Of a stretch of DNA of 8,477 nucleotides, positions 1 through 6,490 are shown piece by piece (position 1 is the stretch's first letter; the number at the start of each line of letters is the position of its first letter). Below the pieces are notes generated by a model, which searched no databases, was not told where the DNA came from, and saw only the letters and a program-made list of their open reading frames with translations. The position numbers were made by a program, and so were the translations under genes. Source of the DNA: Olsenella sp. (lineage in GTDB: Bacteria > Actinomycetota > Coriobacteriia > Coriobacteriales > Atopobiaceae); assembly GCA_015062715.1 (NCBI GenBank), contig SUUD01000072.1, positions 1-8,477 of the forward strand, read 5' to 3'.

Positions 1-1391
1 TAGGCGGGGATGTCGACCGAGATGCCCATGGCGTGCGCGGTGCTCACGATGTTCTCGGCGCCCACGACCTCGGCGACCTGGACGTAGCCCGTGTTCGAGG
101 AGACCTCGGTGGCGCGGGCGAGCGTGATGTTGCCGTAGTTGGCGTTGGCGTAGTTCTGGACCTTCCAGGTGGGGGTCACCTGGAGCGGCGAGTTGCAGTT
201 GAGCACGACGTTGGGGTTCATGCCCTGCGAGATGGCCGTGACGAGCGTGATGGCTTTGAAGCTCGAGCCGGGCTGCCTGCGGGCCTGGGTGGCGAGGTTG
301 AACTGGTCGCGGTCGAAGTCGCGGCCGCCCACCAGGGCCTTGATGTAGCCGGTGGCGGGGTCGACCGCCACGAGGGCGCACTCGAGCTCGTCGTCGCCCA
401 TCTCTGCGAGCTGCTCGTTCACCGCCTCCTCGGCCGCGCGCTGCCAGTCGGGGTCGAGGGTGGTGTAGATCTGCAGGCCGCCCCTGAAGAGCGTGTCCTG
501 CTCGAAGTCCTCCTCGAGCAGGGCCTTCACGTAGTAGGTCCAGTAGGGGTAGGTCCCGTCGCCGTCCATGACCGACTCGCCGAGGTTGAGGTTGAGCTCC
601 TCGGCCTGGGCGGCGTCGTGGTCGGCCTGCGAGATGTCACCGGCGGTGAGCATGCGGTCCAGGACGATGTTGCGCCTCCAGAGGGCGCCCTCCGGGTTGG
701 TGGTCGGGTCATAGGCCGAGGGCGACTGGGGCAGGCCCACGAGCAGGGCGGCCTCCGCCAGGGTGAGGTCGGAGGCGTGCTTGTTGAAGAAGGTTCGGCT
801 CGCCGCCTCGATGCCATAGGCGCCGTGGCCGTAGTAGATGGTGTTGAGGTACATCATGAGGATCTGGTCCTTGGTGTACGCCTTCTCCATCTCGATGGCG
901 ATGTAGGCCTCGCGCACCTTGCGCTTGAGGCTCTGCTCGAACTGCTCGTCGGACAGGACGGTGTTGCGCACGAGCTGCTGGGTGATGGTGGAGGCGCCCT
1001 CGTGGCCTCCGGTGAGCTGGACGACGACGGCACGGGCGATGCCCTGGATGTCGACGCCGTTGTGCTGGTAGAAGCGGACGTCCTCGGTGTCGACGGTGCC
1101 CGCGATGACGTAGGGGGAGACCTCGTCCATGGTGATGGAGCGACGGTTCTGGAGGTAGAACTCGGCGATAACGTTGCCCTTGGAGTCGAGTACCTGGGTG
1201 GGCTCGGCGACGAGGTAGGCGTCGGCGGACGAGTAGTCGGGGAGGTCCTGGAGCCAGAGTTCGACGAGGCTGCCCAGTGAGAGCGCCAGGGCCATGCCGA
1301 GCAGGGCGAGGAAGCCAAAGAAGCCGGCGATGCCGAACGCGAGGATGTGGGTCTTCGAGTGTTGGTGTGCCCTGCGGGTGCGGATGCCCAT
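1..1391 (-). CDS. Class A penicillin-binding protein (PBP1A-type), C-terminus cut by window edge
   Basis: Bifunctional peptidoglycan synthase at the outer face of the membrane: it polymerises lipid II and cross-links stem peptides. The frame stays open from the ATG at 1391 to base 1 (463 codons). A short cytoplasmic tail is followed by a membrane anchor at about residues 16-42. The glycosyltransferase-51 domain shows EDVRFYQH (103-110, catalytic Glu103), GASTITQQLVRN (132-143), RKVRE (157-161, second acidic residue Glu161) and YYGHGAYGIEAAS (186-198). The transpeptidase domain begins near 335 and shows SSFK (376-379, nucleophile Ser376) and SSN (431-433). The KTG motif is not reached, so the missing part is C-terminal. 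The start is supported by GGGAGG at 1401-1396, four bases upstream. The gene is divergent from the yebC-family gene. The family is certain from the motifs; which PBP paralogue it is cannot be told. Confidence 0.95.
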   Translation of the reverse strand, partial: MGIRTRRAHQHSKTHILAFGIAGFFGFLALLGMALALSLGSLVELWLQDLPDYSSADAYLVAEPTQVLDSKGNVIAEFYLQNRRSITMDEVSPYVIAGTVDTEDVRFYQHNGVDIQGIARAVVVQLTGGHEGASTITQQLVRNTVLSDEQFEQSLKRKVREAYIAIEMEKAYTKDQILMMYLNTIYYGHGAYGIEAASRTFFNKHASDLTLAEAALLVGLPQSPSAYDPTTNPEGALWRRNIVLDRMLTAGDISQADHDAAQAEELNLNLGESVMDGDGTYPYWTYYVKALLEEDFEQDTLFRGGLQIYTTLDPDWQRAAEEAVNEQLAEMGDDELECALVAVDPATGYIKALVGGRDFDRDQFNLATQARRQPGSSFKAITLVTAISQGMNPNVVLNCNSPLQVTPTWKVQNYANANYGNITLARATEVSSNTGYVQVAEVVGAENIVSTAHAMGISVDIPA

Positions 1392-1395
1392 GCGA

Positions 1396-1449
1396 CCTCC
1401 CAGTACTTGGCCTTTCGGCCCATTCAGTCAACTTGCCATTATCCGTCAA
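1396..1449 (-). promoter_or_regulatory. Leader of the PBP gene: RBS, small hairpin and possible -10
   Basis: Read leftward, the leader holds GATAAT (1443-1438, 5/6 to the -10 consensus). It is followed by a GGCC-GAAA-GGCC hairpin with a GNRA loop (1420-1409) and the ribosome binding site GGGAGG (1401-1396). No convincing -35 lies 16-18 bases upstream of GATAAT. The TTGACG at 1449-1444 abuts it and cannot pair with it. The RBS is solid; the promoter and the role of the hairpin are guesses. Confidence 0.35.
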
Positions 1450-1556
1450 ACCGCGCAATCCCGGCCCAGCACTCGGTAATGTGCGCAGATAACGCAGATA
1501 CACGGCCCCCGCATGTCGTGACGTTGTGTGAGATGTGGCACTCCGGCGGCGTGGCT

Positions 1557-1584
1557 TTTACATCGCGCGGACGTGGAGTATCAT
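1557..1584 (+). promoter_or_regulatory. Probable promoter of the yebC-family gene
   Basis: TTTACA at 1557-1562 (5/6 to TTGACA) and TATCAT at 1579-1584 (5/6 to TATAAT) are separated by 16 bases, about 50 bases ahead of the start codon. A transcript would begin near 1591. This is the best sigma-70-type match in the divergent region. It is read by eye, not tested. Confidence 0.6.
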
Positions 1585-1599
1585 TCTGAAGGTTATAGA

Positions 1600-1615
1600 C
1601 GCGGGCTCTCCCGCG
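1600..1615 (+). promoter_or_regulatory. Small hairpin in the 5' leader of the yebC-family gene
   Basis: CGCGGG-CTCT-CCCGCG forms a perfect 6-bp stem with a 4-base loop. It lies just after the predicted transcript start and about 10 bases before the ribosome binding site AGGAG (1625-1629). It could protect the 5' end or modulate ribosome access. In GC-rich DNA it may also be incidental. Confidence 0.35.
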
Positions 1616-1635
1616 GAGGCAGATAGGAGACACAC

Positions 1636-2433
1636 ATGTCCGGACACTCTAAGTGGGCTACCACCAAGCACAAGAAGGCGGCCATCGACGCCAAGCGCTC
1701 GTCGCTCTTCTCCAAGCTCTCGCGCAACATCACCGTCGCCGCGAAGGTCGGTGGCGACCCCAACCCGGACAACAACGCCTCCCTCGCGGCTGCCGTCCAG
1801 CGCGCCCGCATGGTCTCCATGCCCAACGCGAAGATCAAGGCCGCCATCGACAAGGCCTTTGGTTCCGGCTCCGACGCCGCCGTCTACACCGAGATCACCT
1901 ACGAGGGCTATGGCCCGGCCGGCGTCGCCTTCTACGTCGAGTGCCTGACCGACAACAAGAACCGCACCGCCGCCGACGTCCGCTCCGCCTTCACCCACTC
2001 CGGCGGCAACCTCGGCACCTCCGGCTCGGTCGCGTTCCAGTTCGAGCGCAAGGGCACCGTCGCCGTCGAGAAGGTCATCAAGAGCGAGGACAAGAAGGTC
2101 GCCGACCGTCCCAACGCGGTCGACGAGGACGAGTTCATGATGGCCGTCGCCGAGGCCGGTGGCGACGACTACGAGGACGCCGGCGACGAGTGGATCGTCT
2201 GGACCCAGTACGACAACATGCAGGCCGTCGCCAAGGCGCTCGAGGAGCAGGGCATCGAGGTCAAGGGCTCCGAGCTCACCATGGTTCCCACCACCCCCAC
2301 GACGGTGTCCGTCTCCGACGCCAAGAAGGTCCAGCGCCTCGCCGACAAGCTCGACGAGCTCGAGGACGTCCAGAACGTCTACAACACCATGGACGTCACC
2401 GACGAGATCGCCGCGGCCCTCGACGAGGAGTAA
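1636..2433 (+). CDS. yebC: YebC/PmpR/TACO1-family protein
   Basis: Cytoplasmic protein of the universal YebC/TACO1 family. The family was long annotated as transcriptional regulators; more recent work describes bacterial members and mitochondrial TACO1 as translation factors that relieve ribosome stalling at proline-rich stretches. The 265-residue product opens with the near-invariant MSGHSKWATTKHKKAAIDAK (residues 1-20). It carries TYEGYGP (88-94), TDNKNRTAADVR (105-116) and HSGGNLGTSGSVAFQF (121-136), and ends with the usual DVQNVYNTMDV region (244-254). It is slightly longer than the usual 240-250 residues because of an acidic/lysine-rich insert at about 146-165. The ATG has AGGAG at 1625-1629. 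The gene is monocistronic, between its own promoter and a strong terminator. Family assignment is certain; the biochemical role is taken from homologues. Confidence 0.95.
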   Translation: MSGHSKWATTKHKKAAIDAKRSSLFSKLSRNITVAAKVGGDPNPDNNASLAAAVQRARMVSMPNAKIKAAIDKAFGSGSDAAVYTEITYEGYGPAGVAFYVECLTDNKNRTAADVRSAFTHSGGNLGTSGSVAFQFERKGTVAVEKVIKSEDKKVADRPNAVDEDEFMMAVAEAGGDDYEDAGDEWIVWTQYDNMQAVAKALEEQGIEVKGSELTMVPTTPTTVSVSDAKKVQRLADKLDELEDVQNVYNTMDVTDEIAAALDEE

Positions 2434-2457
2434 CCCACGCGCAGAGGCAGCGAGCTT

Positions 2458-2487
2458 GGCGCCCCGCTCGTTCGGGGCGCCTTTTTT
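2458..2487 (+). terminator. Rho-independent terminator after the yebC-family gene
   Basis: A perfect 9-bp stem (GGCGCCCCG at 2458-2466 with CGGGGCGCC at 2473-2481) and a 6-base loop are followed at once by six T (2482-2487). It lies 25 bases after the stop codon and separates yebC from the amaP operon. Confidence 0.93.
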
Positions 2488-2541
2488 CTCCCGCGGCATC
2501 CCCGGTCGCCGCCGGGTGCGTCTCGTTCGCCGCGCAAGGGG

Positions 2542-2547
2542 TATCCT
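2542..2547 (+). promoter_or_regulatory. Possible -10 element of the amaP-murT-gatD operon
   Basis: TATCCT fits the TANNNT pattern of high-GC Gram-positive promoters and lies 43 bases before the amaP start codon, downstream of the yebC terminator. No clear -35 is visible (bases near 2519-2525 read CGTCTCG). A promoter must exist between 2488 and 2590 because the preceding terminator is strong; this is the best candidate. Confidence 0.35.
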
Positions 2548-2589
2548 GTACACGTGGTTTGCGGCACCGCCCTCGTGAAAGGTGGAGTG

Positions 2590-3258
2590 ATGGGTGGCTT
2601 CAAGCGGTTCTTCCTCTTCGTCTGGTCGGTCGCGGGCATCCTCGCGGTGCTCGTCCTCGGCCTTGCCTCCCTCGGCCCCTGGCAGGATGCGGGCGCGGCG
2701 CTGCTCTCGGTCTGGTGGGTCGAGCCCGTCGTCGAGGTCCTGGCCGGCATCACGCTGCTGGGGCTCGTCGTCTCGCTCGTCCGCTCGCTCGTGAGCAAGC
2801 GGGTCGACGCCGTCCGCGTCCAGACCATCGACGGCGGCACCATCACCGTCACGCGGGACTCCATCGCCTCGCAGGCCGCCCGCGTGGTCGAGTCTGACGG
2901 GGTCTGCACGGTCGACGACGTCAGCGTGCGCGCGCGCAGGGGCGGCAAGGTCCACGTGGGGGTGCGCGTGCTCCCGCACGCGACCGTCGACGTCCTCAAG
3001 AAGGGGAGGTCGCTGCACGACGAGCTCGTGACCGAGCTCTCCGCCATCTGCGGCAAGCAGCTCGGCAAGGTGAGCATCGAGTTCCTCGAGCCCCAGGAGA
3101 CGATCCGCATCACCCATCCGTCACTCACGACCGATATCGTCCCCGCCGCGGCGACGACCCATCCCGACCCCGTGGCGGAGACCGCCGCCGCGACGACGAG
3201 CTATGCCGTCGCGGAGGACACGGCGCTCCTGCCGACAGACTCCGATGGAAGGGAGTAA
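2590..3258 (+). CDS. amaP: AmaP-like alkaline shock membrane anchor protein with Asp23-like domain
   Basis: AmaP anchors the abundant envelope protein Asp23 at the membrane in staphylococci; the wider family is tied to cell-envelope stress. The 222-residue product has two N-terminal membrane helices (about 7-28 and 47-66), so both ends should face the cytoplasm. A domain at about 77-168 follows the Asp23/DUF322 pattern: GGTITVTRDSIASQAARVV, a GV(C/x)TVDDV step, a strand-rich GGKVHVGVRVLP stretch, a helix, then LGKVSIEFLEP. A hydrophilic, Ala/Thr-rich tail of about 50 residues (173-222) looks disordered. I chose the ATG at 2590 because AAAGGTGGAG (2578-2587) precedes it. In-frame GTG codons at 2554 and 2587 are less likely starts. 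It heads a tight operon ending in murT-gatD. No separate asp23 gene is in the window, so this protein may supply the Asp23-like function itself (inference). Confidence 0.8.
   Translation: MGGFKRFFLFVWSVAGILAVLVLGLASLGPWQDAGAALLSVWWVEPVVEVLAGITLLGLVVSLVRSLVSKRVDAVRVQTIDGGTITVTRDSIASQAARVVESDGVCTVDDVSVRARRGGKVHVGVRVLPHATVDVLKKGRSLHDELVTELSAICGKQLGKVSIEFLEPQETIRITHPSLTTDIVPAAATTHPDPVAETAAATTSYAVAEDTALLPTDSDGRE
3247..3255 (+). promoter_or_regulatory. Ribosome binding site inside the end of amaP
   Basis: GGAAGGGAG overlaps the last codons of amaP and sits 6 bases before the ATG at 3262. This implies that translation of the DUF2273-like gene follows directly on amaP translation. Confidence 0.7.
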
Positions 3259-3261
3259 CCC

Positions 3262-3714
3262 ATGACGACCGAGGACACGGAGGGCATGGTCCCCGAGGAG
3301 CAGGCCGCTCCCGAGCCGGTGCCGTCGCCCATGCCCAACCCCGAGCCCGCGCCTGCCCCCGAGCCGGAGCCCGCGCCGACCTACGCCTATGACCCGCGTC
3401 CCTCGGCGGGCCCTGCCCCCGAGCCCGTCTACGAGCCCGCCGACGGCGACCGGGCGGACTCGCTGCGGGACAGCGCCGCGGAGGCGGCGCGCAAGGCTGC
3501 CGACTGGCTCAACCGCTTCGTCCCCGGGCACGGCAACACGATCCTCTTCGGCATCGTCGGGCTCCTGCTCGCCCTGCTCGTCTTCAAGATCGGCGTCTGG
3601 CGCTCGTTCGTCGTCCTCGTCCTGGTGGTCGGCGGCATGGCCTTCGGCCAGTACCTCGACGGCGACCCCAAGATCCTGCGCCTCTTCCGTGACCTGCTCA
3701 ACAGGGGCGAGTGA
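3262..3714 (+). CDS. DUF2273-like small membrane protein with proline-rich N-terminal extension
   Basis: 150 residues. The C-terminal part (about 90-150) has two closely spaced membrane helices (93-110 and 114-130) joined by a GVWRS turn and followed by GQYLDGDPKILR. This matches the compact DUF2273 family usually encoded next to asp23 and amaP; its molecular function is unknown. Residues 11-60 are a low-complexity run of alternating Pro with Glu/Ala/Ser, and 61-86 form a charged, probably helical linker. DUF2273 proteins are normally only about 60-90 residues, so the N-terminal half is an addition. With two helices the extension should lie in the cytoplasm. No signal peptide is seen. The start follows amaP by 3 bases and murT follows by 3 bases. 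Assignment rests on the helix pair, the GxxLDG ending and the context. Confidence 0.72.
   Translation: MTTEDTEGMVPEEQAAPEPVPSPMPNPEPAPAPEPEPAPTYAYDPRPSAGPAPEPVYEPADGDRADSLRDSAAEAARKAADWLNRFVPGHGNTILFGIVGLLLALLVFKIGVWRSFVVLVLVVGGMAFGQYLDGDPKILRLFRDLLNRGE
3305..3441 (+). repeat. Low-complexity Pro/Glu/Ala coding repeat
   Basis: Irregular repeats of CCCGAGCC-type units encode alternating Pro-Glu and Pro-Ala. The 14-mer CCTGCCCCCGAGCC occurs identically at 3352-3365 and 3412-3425. Such tracts change length easily by slippage or recombination. Confidence 0.7.
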
Positions 3715-3717
3715 CCG

Positions 3718-5070
3718 GTGGGCGTTAGGACGGGACTGGCAATAGGGGCGGGCAGGCTCGCCTCGTGGGGGCTGAGGCGCGTGCTCAGGCGCAACGCCTC
3801 CCAGCTGCCGGGGCGCATCGCCCTGGCGCTCGACCCGCAGCTCCTCACGTCCCTCAGGGACAAGCTCGCCTGCGGGGGCGTGGTGGTGTGCGGCACCAAC
3901 GGCAAGACGACCACCACCAACGTGCTTGCCTCGGCCGTCGAGGCCTCGGGCGCGCGCGTGCTGTGCAATCGCGTGGGCGCCAACATGGAGGCGGGGGTCA
4001 CCGCCGCCATGCTGCCGGGGTCGACTGCGGACTGGGCCGTCATGGAGGCCGACGAGCTCTCGACCATCCACATCGTTCCCAAGCTGCGCCCGCGCTACCT
4101 GGTGCTGCTCAACCTCTTCCGCGACCAGCTGGATCGCGCCGGCGAGATCGACCACGTCCAGGACGTCATCGTCGCGGCGCTAGCGGCCTCGCCCGAGACC
4201 ACGCTCGTTGCCTGCGGAGACGACCCGCTCTCCATGGGAGTGGCCGTGCGTGCCAAGGCGGCTGGCAACAAGGTCCTGACCTTTGGCATCGGCGAGGACC
4301 TGGGCGAGCCGACCGACCGCGTCCCCGAGGCGCGCTTCTGCCAGGTCTGTGGCGCCGAGCTTTCCTATGAGTACCGCCACTATGCGCAGATGGGCGCCTT
4401 CTCGTGCCCCAACTGCGACTTCGCACGTCCGGAGCTCGACTTTGTGGCCACGGGCATCACCGTCACGCGCCAGGGGGTCTCGTTCGACGCGACCGGCCTT
4501 GGCACGACGCGGCACCTCTCGGCCGGCTTTGGTGGCACCTACATGGTCTACAACCTGCTCGCGGCCTACGCGGTCTGCAGCCTCATCGGCGCGGGCGCCG
4601 AGCAGTTCCAGCAGACGCTCGACGGCTACCGCCCGCAGAACGGCCGCCTGCAGCGCTTTGACGTGGGCGGACGCGAGGTGGTGCTCAACCTGGCCAAGAA
4701 CCCCGCGGGCTTCAACCGCAACATTGCCCTCTTGCTCGCCGACGAGCGCCCCAAGGCGGCGTTCTTCGTCATCAACGACGACTTCAACGACGGCAAGGAC
4801 ATCTCCTGGATCTGGGACGTCGACTTCGAGCGACTCTCGCCGGAGTTTGGGGCCCGCGACATCCGCGCGCTTGCCGGCGGCTCGCGCGCCAACGACGTCC
4901 AGGTGCGCATGAAGTATGCCGGTCTTGGGTCGCGCCTTGCCTCCGGCGTGGCGGACGCCCTCGAGCAGGTTGCCGACATGCCGCTTGACCAGCCGCTCTA
5001 CGTTTTGTGCAACTACTCCGCCCTGTGGCCTGCCAAGGCGGAGCTCGAGAAGGTGGGTGAGCTGCAGTGA
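3718..5070 (+). CDS. murT: Lipid II isoglutaminyl synthase, Mur-ligase-like subunit MurT
   Basis: With GatD it converts the D-glutamate of lipid II to D-isoglutamine, using ATP and ammonia from glutamine, at the cytoplasmic membrane face. The 450-residue product has the Mur ligase ATP loop GTNGKTTTT (59-67) and the central-domain motif NLFRDQLDR (132-140). A four-cysteine zinc-ribbon insert, typical of MurT, lies at Cys208/Cys211 and Cys230/Cys233. The C-terminal DUF1727 domain shows LAKNPAGFNR (325-334) and NDGKDISWIWDVDFE (357-371). In studied complexes an Asp of the MurT DUF1727 domain completes the GatD catalytic triad, and the acidic residues of this last motif are the candidates. The GTG start at 3718 is preceded by AGGGGCGAG (3703-3711). 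gatD overlaps the stop codon by 4 bases, so the two subunits are translationally coupled. Full length, with no lesions. Confidence 0.96.
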   Translation: MGVRTGLAIGAGRLASWGLRRVLRRNASQLPGRIALALDPQLLTSLRDKLACGGVVVCGTNGKTTTTNVLASAVEASGARVLCNRVGANMEAGVTAAMLPGSTADWAVMEADELSTIHIVPKLRPRYLVLLNLFRDQLDRAGEIDHVQDVIVAALAASPETTLVACGDDPLSMGVAVRAKAAGNKVLTFGIGEDLGEPTDRVPEARFCQVCGAELSYEYRHYAQMGAFSCPNCDFARPELDFVATGITVTRQGVSFDATGLGTTRHLSAGFGGTYMVYNLLAAYAVCSLIGAGAEQFQQTLDGYRPQNGRLQRFDVGGREVVLNLAKNPAGFNRNIALLLADERPKAAFFVINDDFNDGKDISWIWDVDFERLSPEFGARDIRALAGGSRANDVQVRMKYAGLGSRLASGVADALEQVADMPLDQPLYVLCNYSALWPAKAELEKVGELQ

Positions 5071-5858
5071 GCACGCGCCGTCTCAAGGTCGCCCACCTCT
5101 ACCCCGAGCTCCTCAACCTCTATGGCGACTCGGGCAGCATCCTCTGCCTGCGCCGCCGCATGGCCTGGCGTGGCATCGACCCGGTCATCGACGAGGTCCA
5201 CCTGGGTGACACCCCCAGCTTCTGTGACGTGGACATCGCCTTCATTGGCGGCGGGTCGGACCGCGAGCAGCGCATCGTGTGCGAGCGCCTGCTGGCCTGC
5301 CGCGACGAGCTCCACGCCTTCGTCGAGGACGGCGGCGTGCTTGTGGCGGTGTGCGGCGGCTACCAGCTGCTGGGCCACAGCTACCTCATGGGAGACGAGA
5401 AGGTCCAGGGCCTGTCGCTCGTCGACCTCTACACCGACCGCGGCAGTCCGCGTCTCATCGGCAACGTGGTGGTCAAGAGCCGCATCTCTCCCCAGCCCAT
5501 CGTGGGCTACGAGAACCACGGAGGCCGCACGCACCTGGGGCCTGACGTGGAGCCCCTGGGCCGCGTCCTCTATGGACATGGCAACGACGGCGTGCCTGAC
5601 GAGGCGGGCGTGCGCCACGAGGGCTGCCTCTACAAGAACGTGGTGGGCACCTACGTGCACGGGCCCCTGCTGCCCAAGAACCCGGGCGTGGCCGACTACG
5701 CGCTCTCGCGAGCCCTCGAGAGACGCTATGGCGACGGGACCCTCGAGCCCCTGGACGACGCCGAGGAGCTCGCCGCCAACGCCGCCATGGTCGAGCGGCT
5801 CATGTCGGGCAAGGTGCTCGAGGACGACCATGAGCGTCCCGGCGCCCGCATTCGTTAG
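5067..5858 (+). CDS. gatD: Lipid II isoglutaminyl synthase, glutaminase subunit GatD
   Basis: Class I (triad-type) glutamine amidotransferase that releases ammonia from glutamine and passes it to MurT. In 263 residues it shows GGGSDREQ (61-68), the nucleophile elbow AVCGGYQLLG (94-103, Cys96), GYENHGGRT (147-155) and GTYVHGPLL (194-202, catalytic His198). The Cys and His positions match the known GatD layout, and the third triad member is expected from MurT. The GTG start overlaps the murT stop (GTGA, 5067-5070), with AGGTGG at 5051-5056 as ribosome binding site. Resemblance to CobB/CobQ-type amidotransferases is expected for this family; adjacency to murT decides the identity. Last gene of the operon, followed by a hairpin terminator. 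Confidence 0.95.
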   Translation: MSTRRLKVAHLYPELLNLYGDSGSILCLRRRMAWRGIDPVIDEVHLGDTPSFCDVDIAFIGGGSDREQRIVCERLLACRDELHAFVEDGGVLVAVCGGYQLLGHSYLMGDEKVQGLSLVDLYTDRGSPRLIGNVVVKSRISPQPIVGYENHGGRTHLGPDVEPLGRVLYGHGNDGVPDEAGVRHEGCLYKNVVGTYVHGPLLPKNPGVADYALSRALERRYGDGTLEPLDDAEELAANAAMVERLMSGKVLEDDHERPGARIR

Positions 5859-5864
5859 CGAGAG

Positions 5865-5899
5865 AAGAGAACACCCCTCCTTGCGAGGGGTGTTCCATT
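5865..5899. terminator. Convergent hairpin terminator between gatD and the leftward membrane-protein gene
   Basis: GAACACCCCTC (5869-5879) and GAGGGGTGTTC (5885-5895) form a perfect 11-bp stem with a 5-base loop. It begins 10 bases after the gatD stop and lies 27 bases beyond the 3' end of the leftward gene. Read leftward it is followed by a pyrimidine-rich TTCTCTTCTCTCG tail. Read rightward the tail is only CATTGAT. It probably serves both transcripts and is better formed for the leftward one. Confidence 0.75.
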
Positions 5900-5922
5900 G
5901 ATGGGGCGCTGTTTGGCGGGCG

Positions 5923-6489
5923 TCAGTCCTCGAGCTCGGCCTCGATGCGCCTCTGGTTGGCGCGTGCACGGCGGTAGTACAGCACGAGGCCGATCATGCA
6001 GCCAATGAAGACCATCGTGGCGTACACGACCGCCATGGCGAGGTTCGCCTTCCAATAGACTCCCGCAAACCCGACGAACTGTGCCTGGGCGAGCGACTCG
6101 ACCACAAAGACGCACAGCACGATGAGCGCGGCCGCAATGCCGGAGCAGGTGGCAAAGTAGCCGGTGGGGCAGGTGTCGACCTCGGCGAAGCGGTTGTTGG
6201 CAATGAGACCCTGCTTGGTGAGGGCGAGGCTGAAGGCCGTGCACGAGATGACGACGCCCAGCGAGAGGGCCATCTCGGGCGGGAACGCCGAGAAGTACTT
6301 GCCGCCGAGGGCGACGTCGTCAAACATGCCGGCCGCGCGTCGCAGCGCGTTGCCGTAGTACATGGTGGCCAGGACGATGACGAGCAGGGCCTTTGCCAGC
6401 TTGGCGTAGTGGCGGTTCTCCTCGGCCACGATACGCTCGTCCTTGGGGCCCACGTAGGCGTTCCACTGGTCCATGAGCTTCTTGAACAT
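5923..6489 (-). CDS. Four-helix membrane protein of unknown function, partner of XRE regulator
   Basis: I do not recognise the family with certainty. The product (188 residues from the ATG at 6489) begins with a charged segment containing GPKDERIVAEENRHY. Four likely membrane helices follow, at about 30-48, 72-92, 110-132 and 146-171, and then a charged tail (YYRRARANQRRIEAELED). Both ends should be cytoplasmic. No catalytic motif, signal peptide or transporter signature is visible. Small membrane proteins with a KDER-type N-terminus next to a 65-70-residue XRE regulator are common in Firmicutes and Coriobacteriia under several DUF names (DUF6773-like is a weak guess). An upstream in-frame ATG at 6498 would overlap the XRE gene by 8 bases, but GGGAGG directly abuts it. 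The ATG at 6489 has that site at a normal distance of 9 bases, so I prefer it. Confidence 0.8.
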   Translation of the reverse strand: MFKKLMDQWNAYVGPKDERIVAEENRHYAKLAKALLVIVLATMYYGNALRRAAGMFDDVALGGKYFSAFPPEMALSLGVVISCTAFSLALTKQGLIANNRFAEVDTCPTGYFATCSGIAAALIVLCVFVVESLAQAQFVGFAGVYWKANLAMAVVYATMVFIGCMIGLVLYYRRARANQRRIEAELED

Positions 6490-6490
6490 G

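Noticed and set aside
33..1280. Long rightward open frame opposite the PBP gene
   Set aside because: The product is Val/Gly/Leu/Asp-rich without domain structure and mirrors the PBP codons; it is a shadow of GC-rich third positions. The leftward frame carries all PBP motifs.
709..1503. Leftward frames (709-1503 and 854-1423) overlapping the PBP N-terminus
   Set aside because: Arg/Pro/Ser/Thr-rich translations without motifs, in other frames than the PBP frame starting at 1391.
1558..3117. Leftward 519-codon open frame across yebC and amaP
   Set aside because: It runs through the strong terminator and two well-supported genes on the opposite strand; composition is typical of antisense frames in GC-rich DNA.
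1636..3714. YebC placed near a proline-rich protein as a matched translation-factor/substrate pair
   Set aside because: The proline tract alternates Pro with other residues and has no PP or PPP run, and YebC has its own terminator and promoter, so the closeness is not evidence.
3121..4155. Leftward 344-codon frame opposite the DUF2273 gene and murT
   Set aside because: Low-complexity Arg/Gly/Val sequence crossing two real genes; no ribosome binding site or conserved motif.
5013..5969. Leftward 318-codon frame opposite gatD
   Set aside because: It crosses the convergent terminator, and gatD on the other strand has full catalytic motifs.
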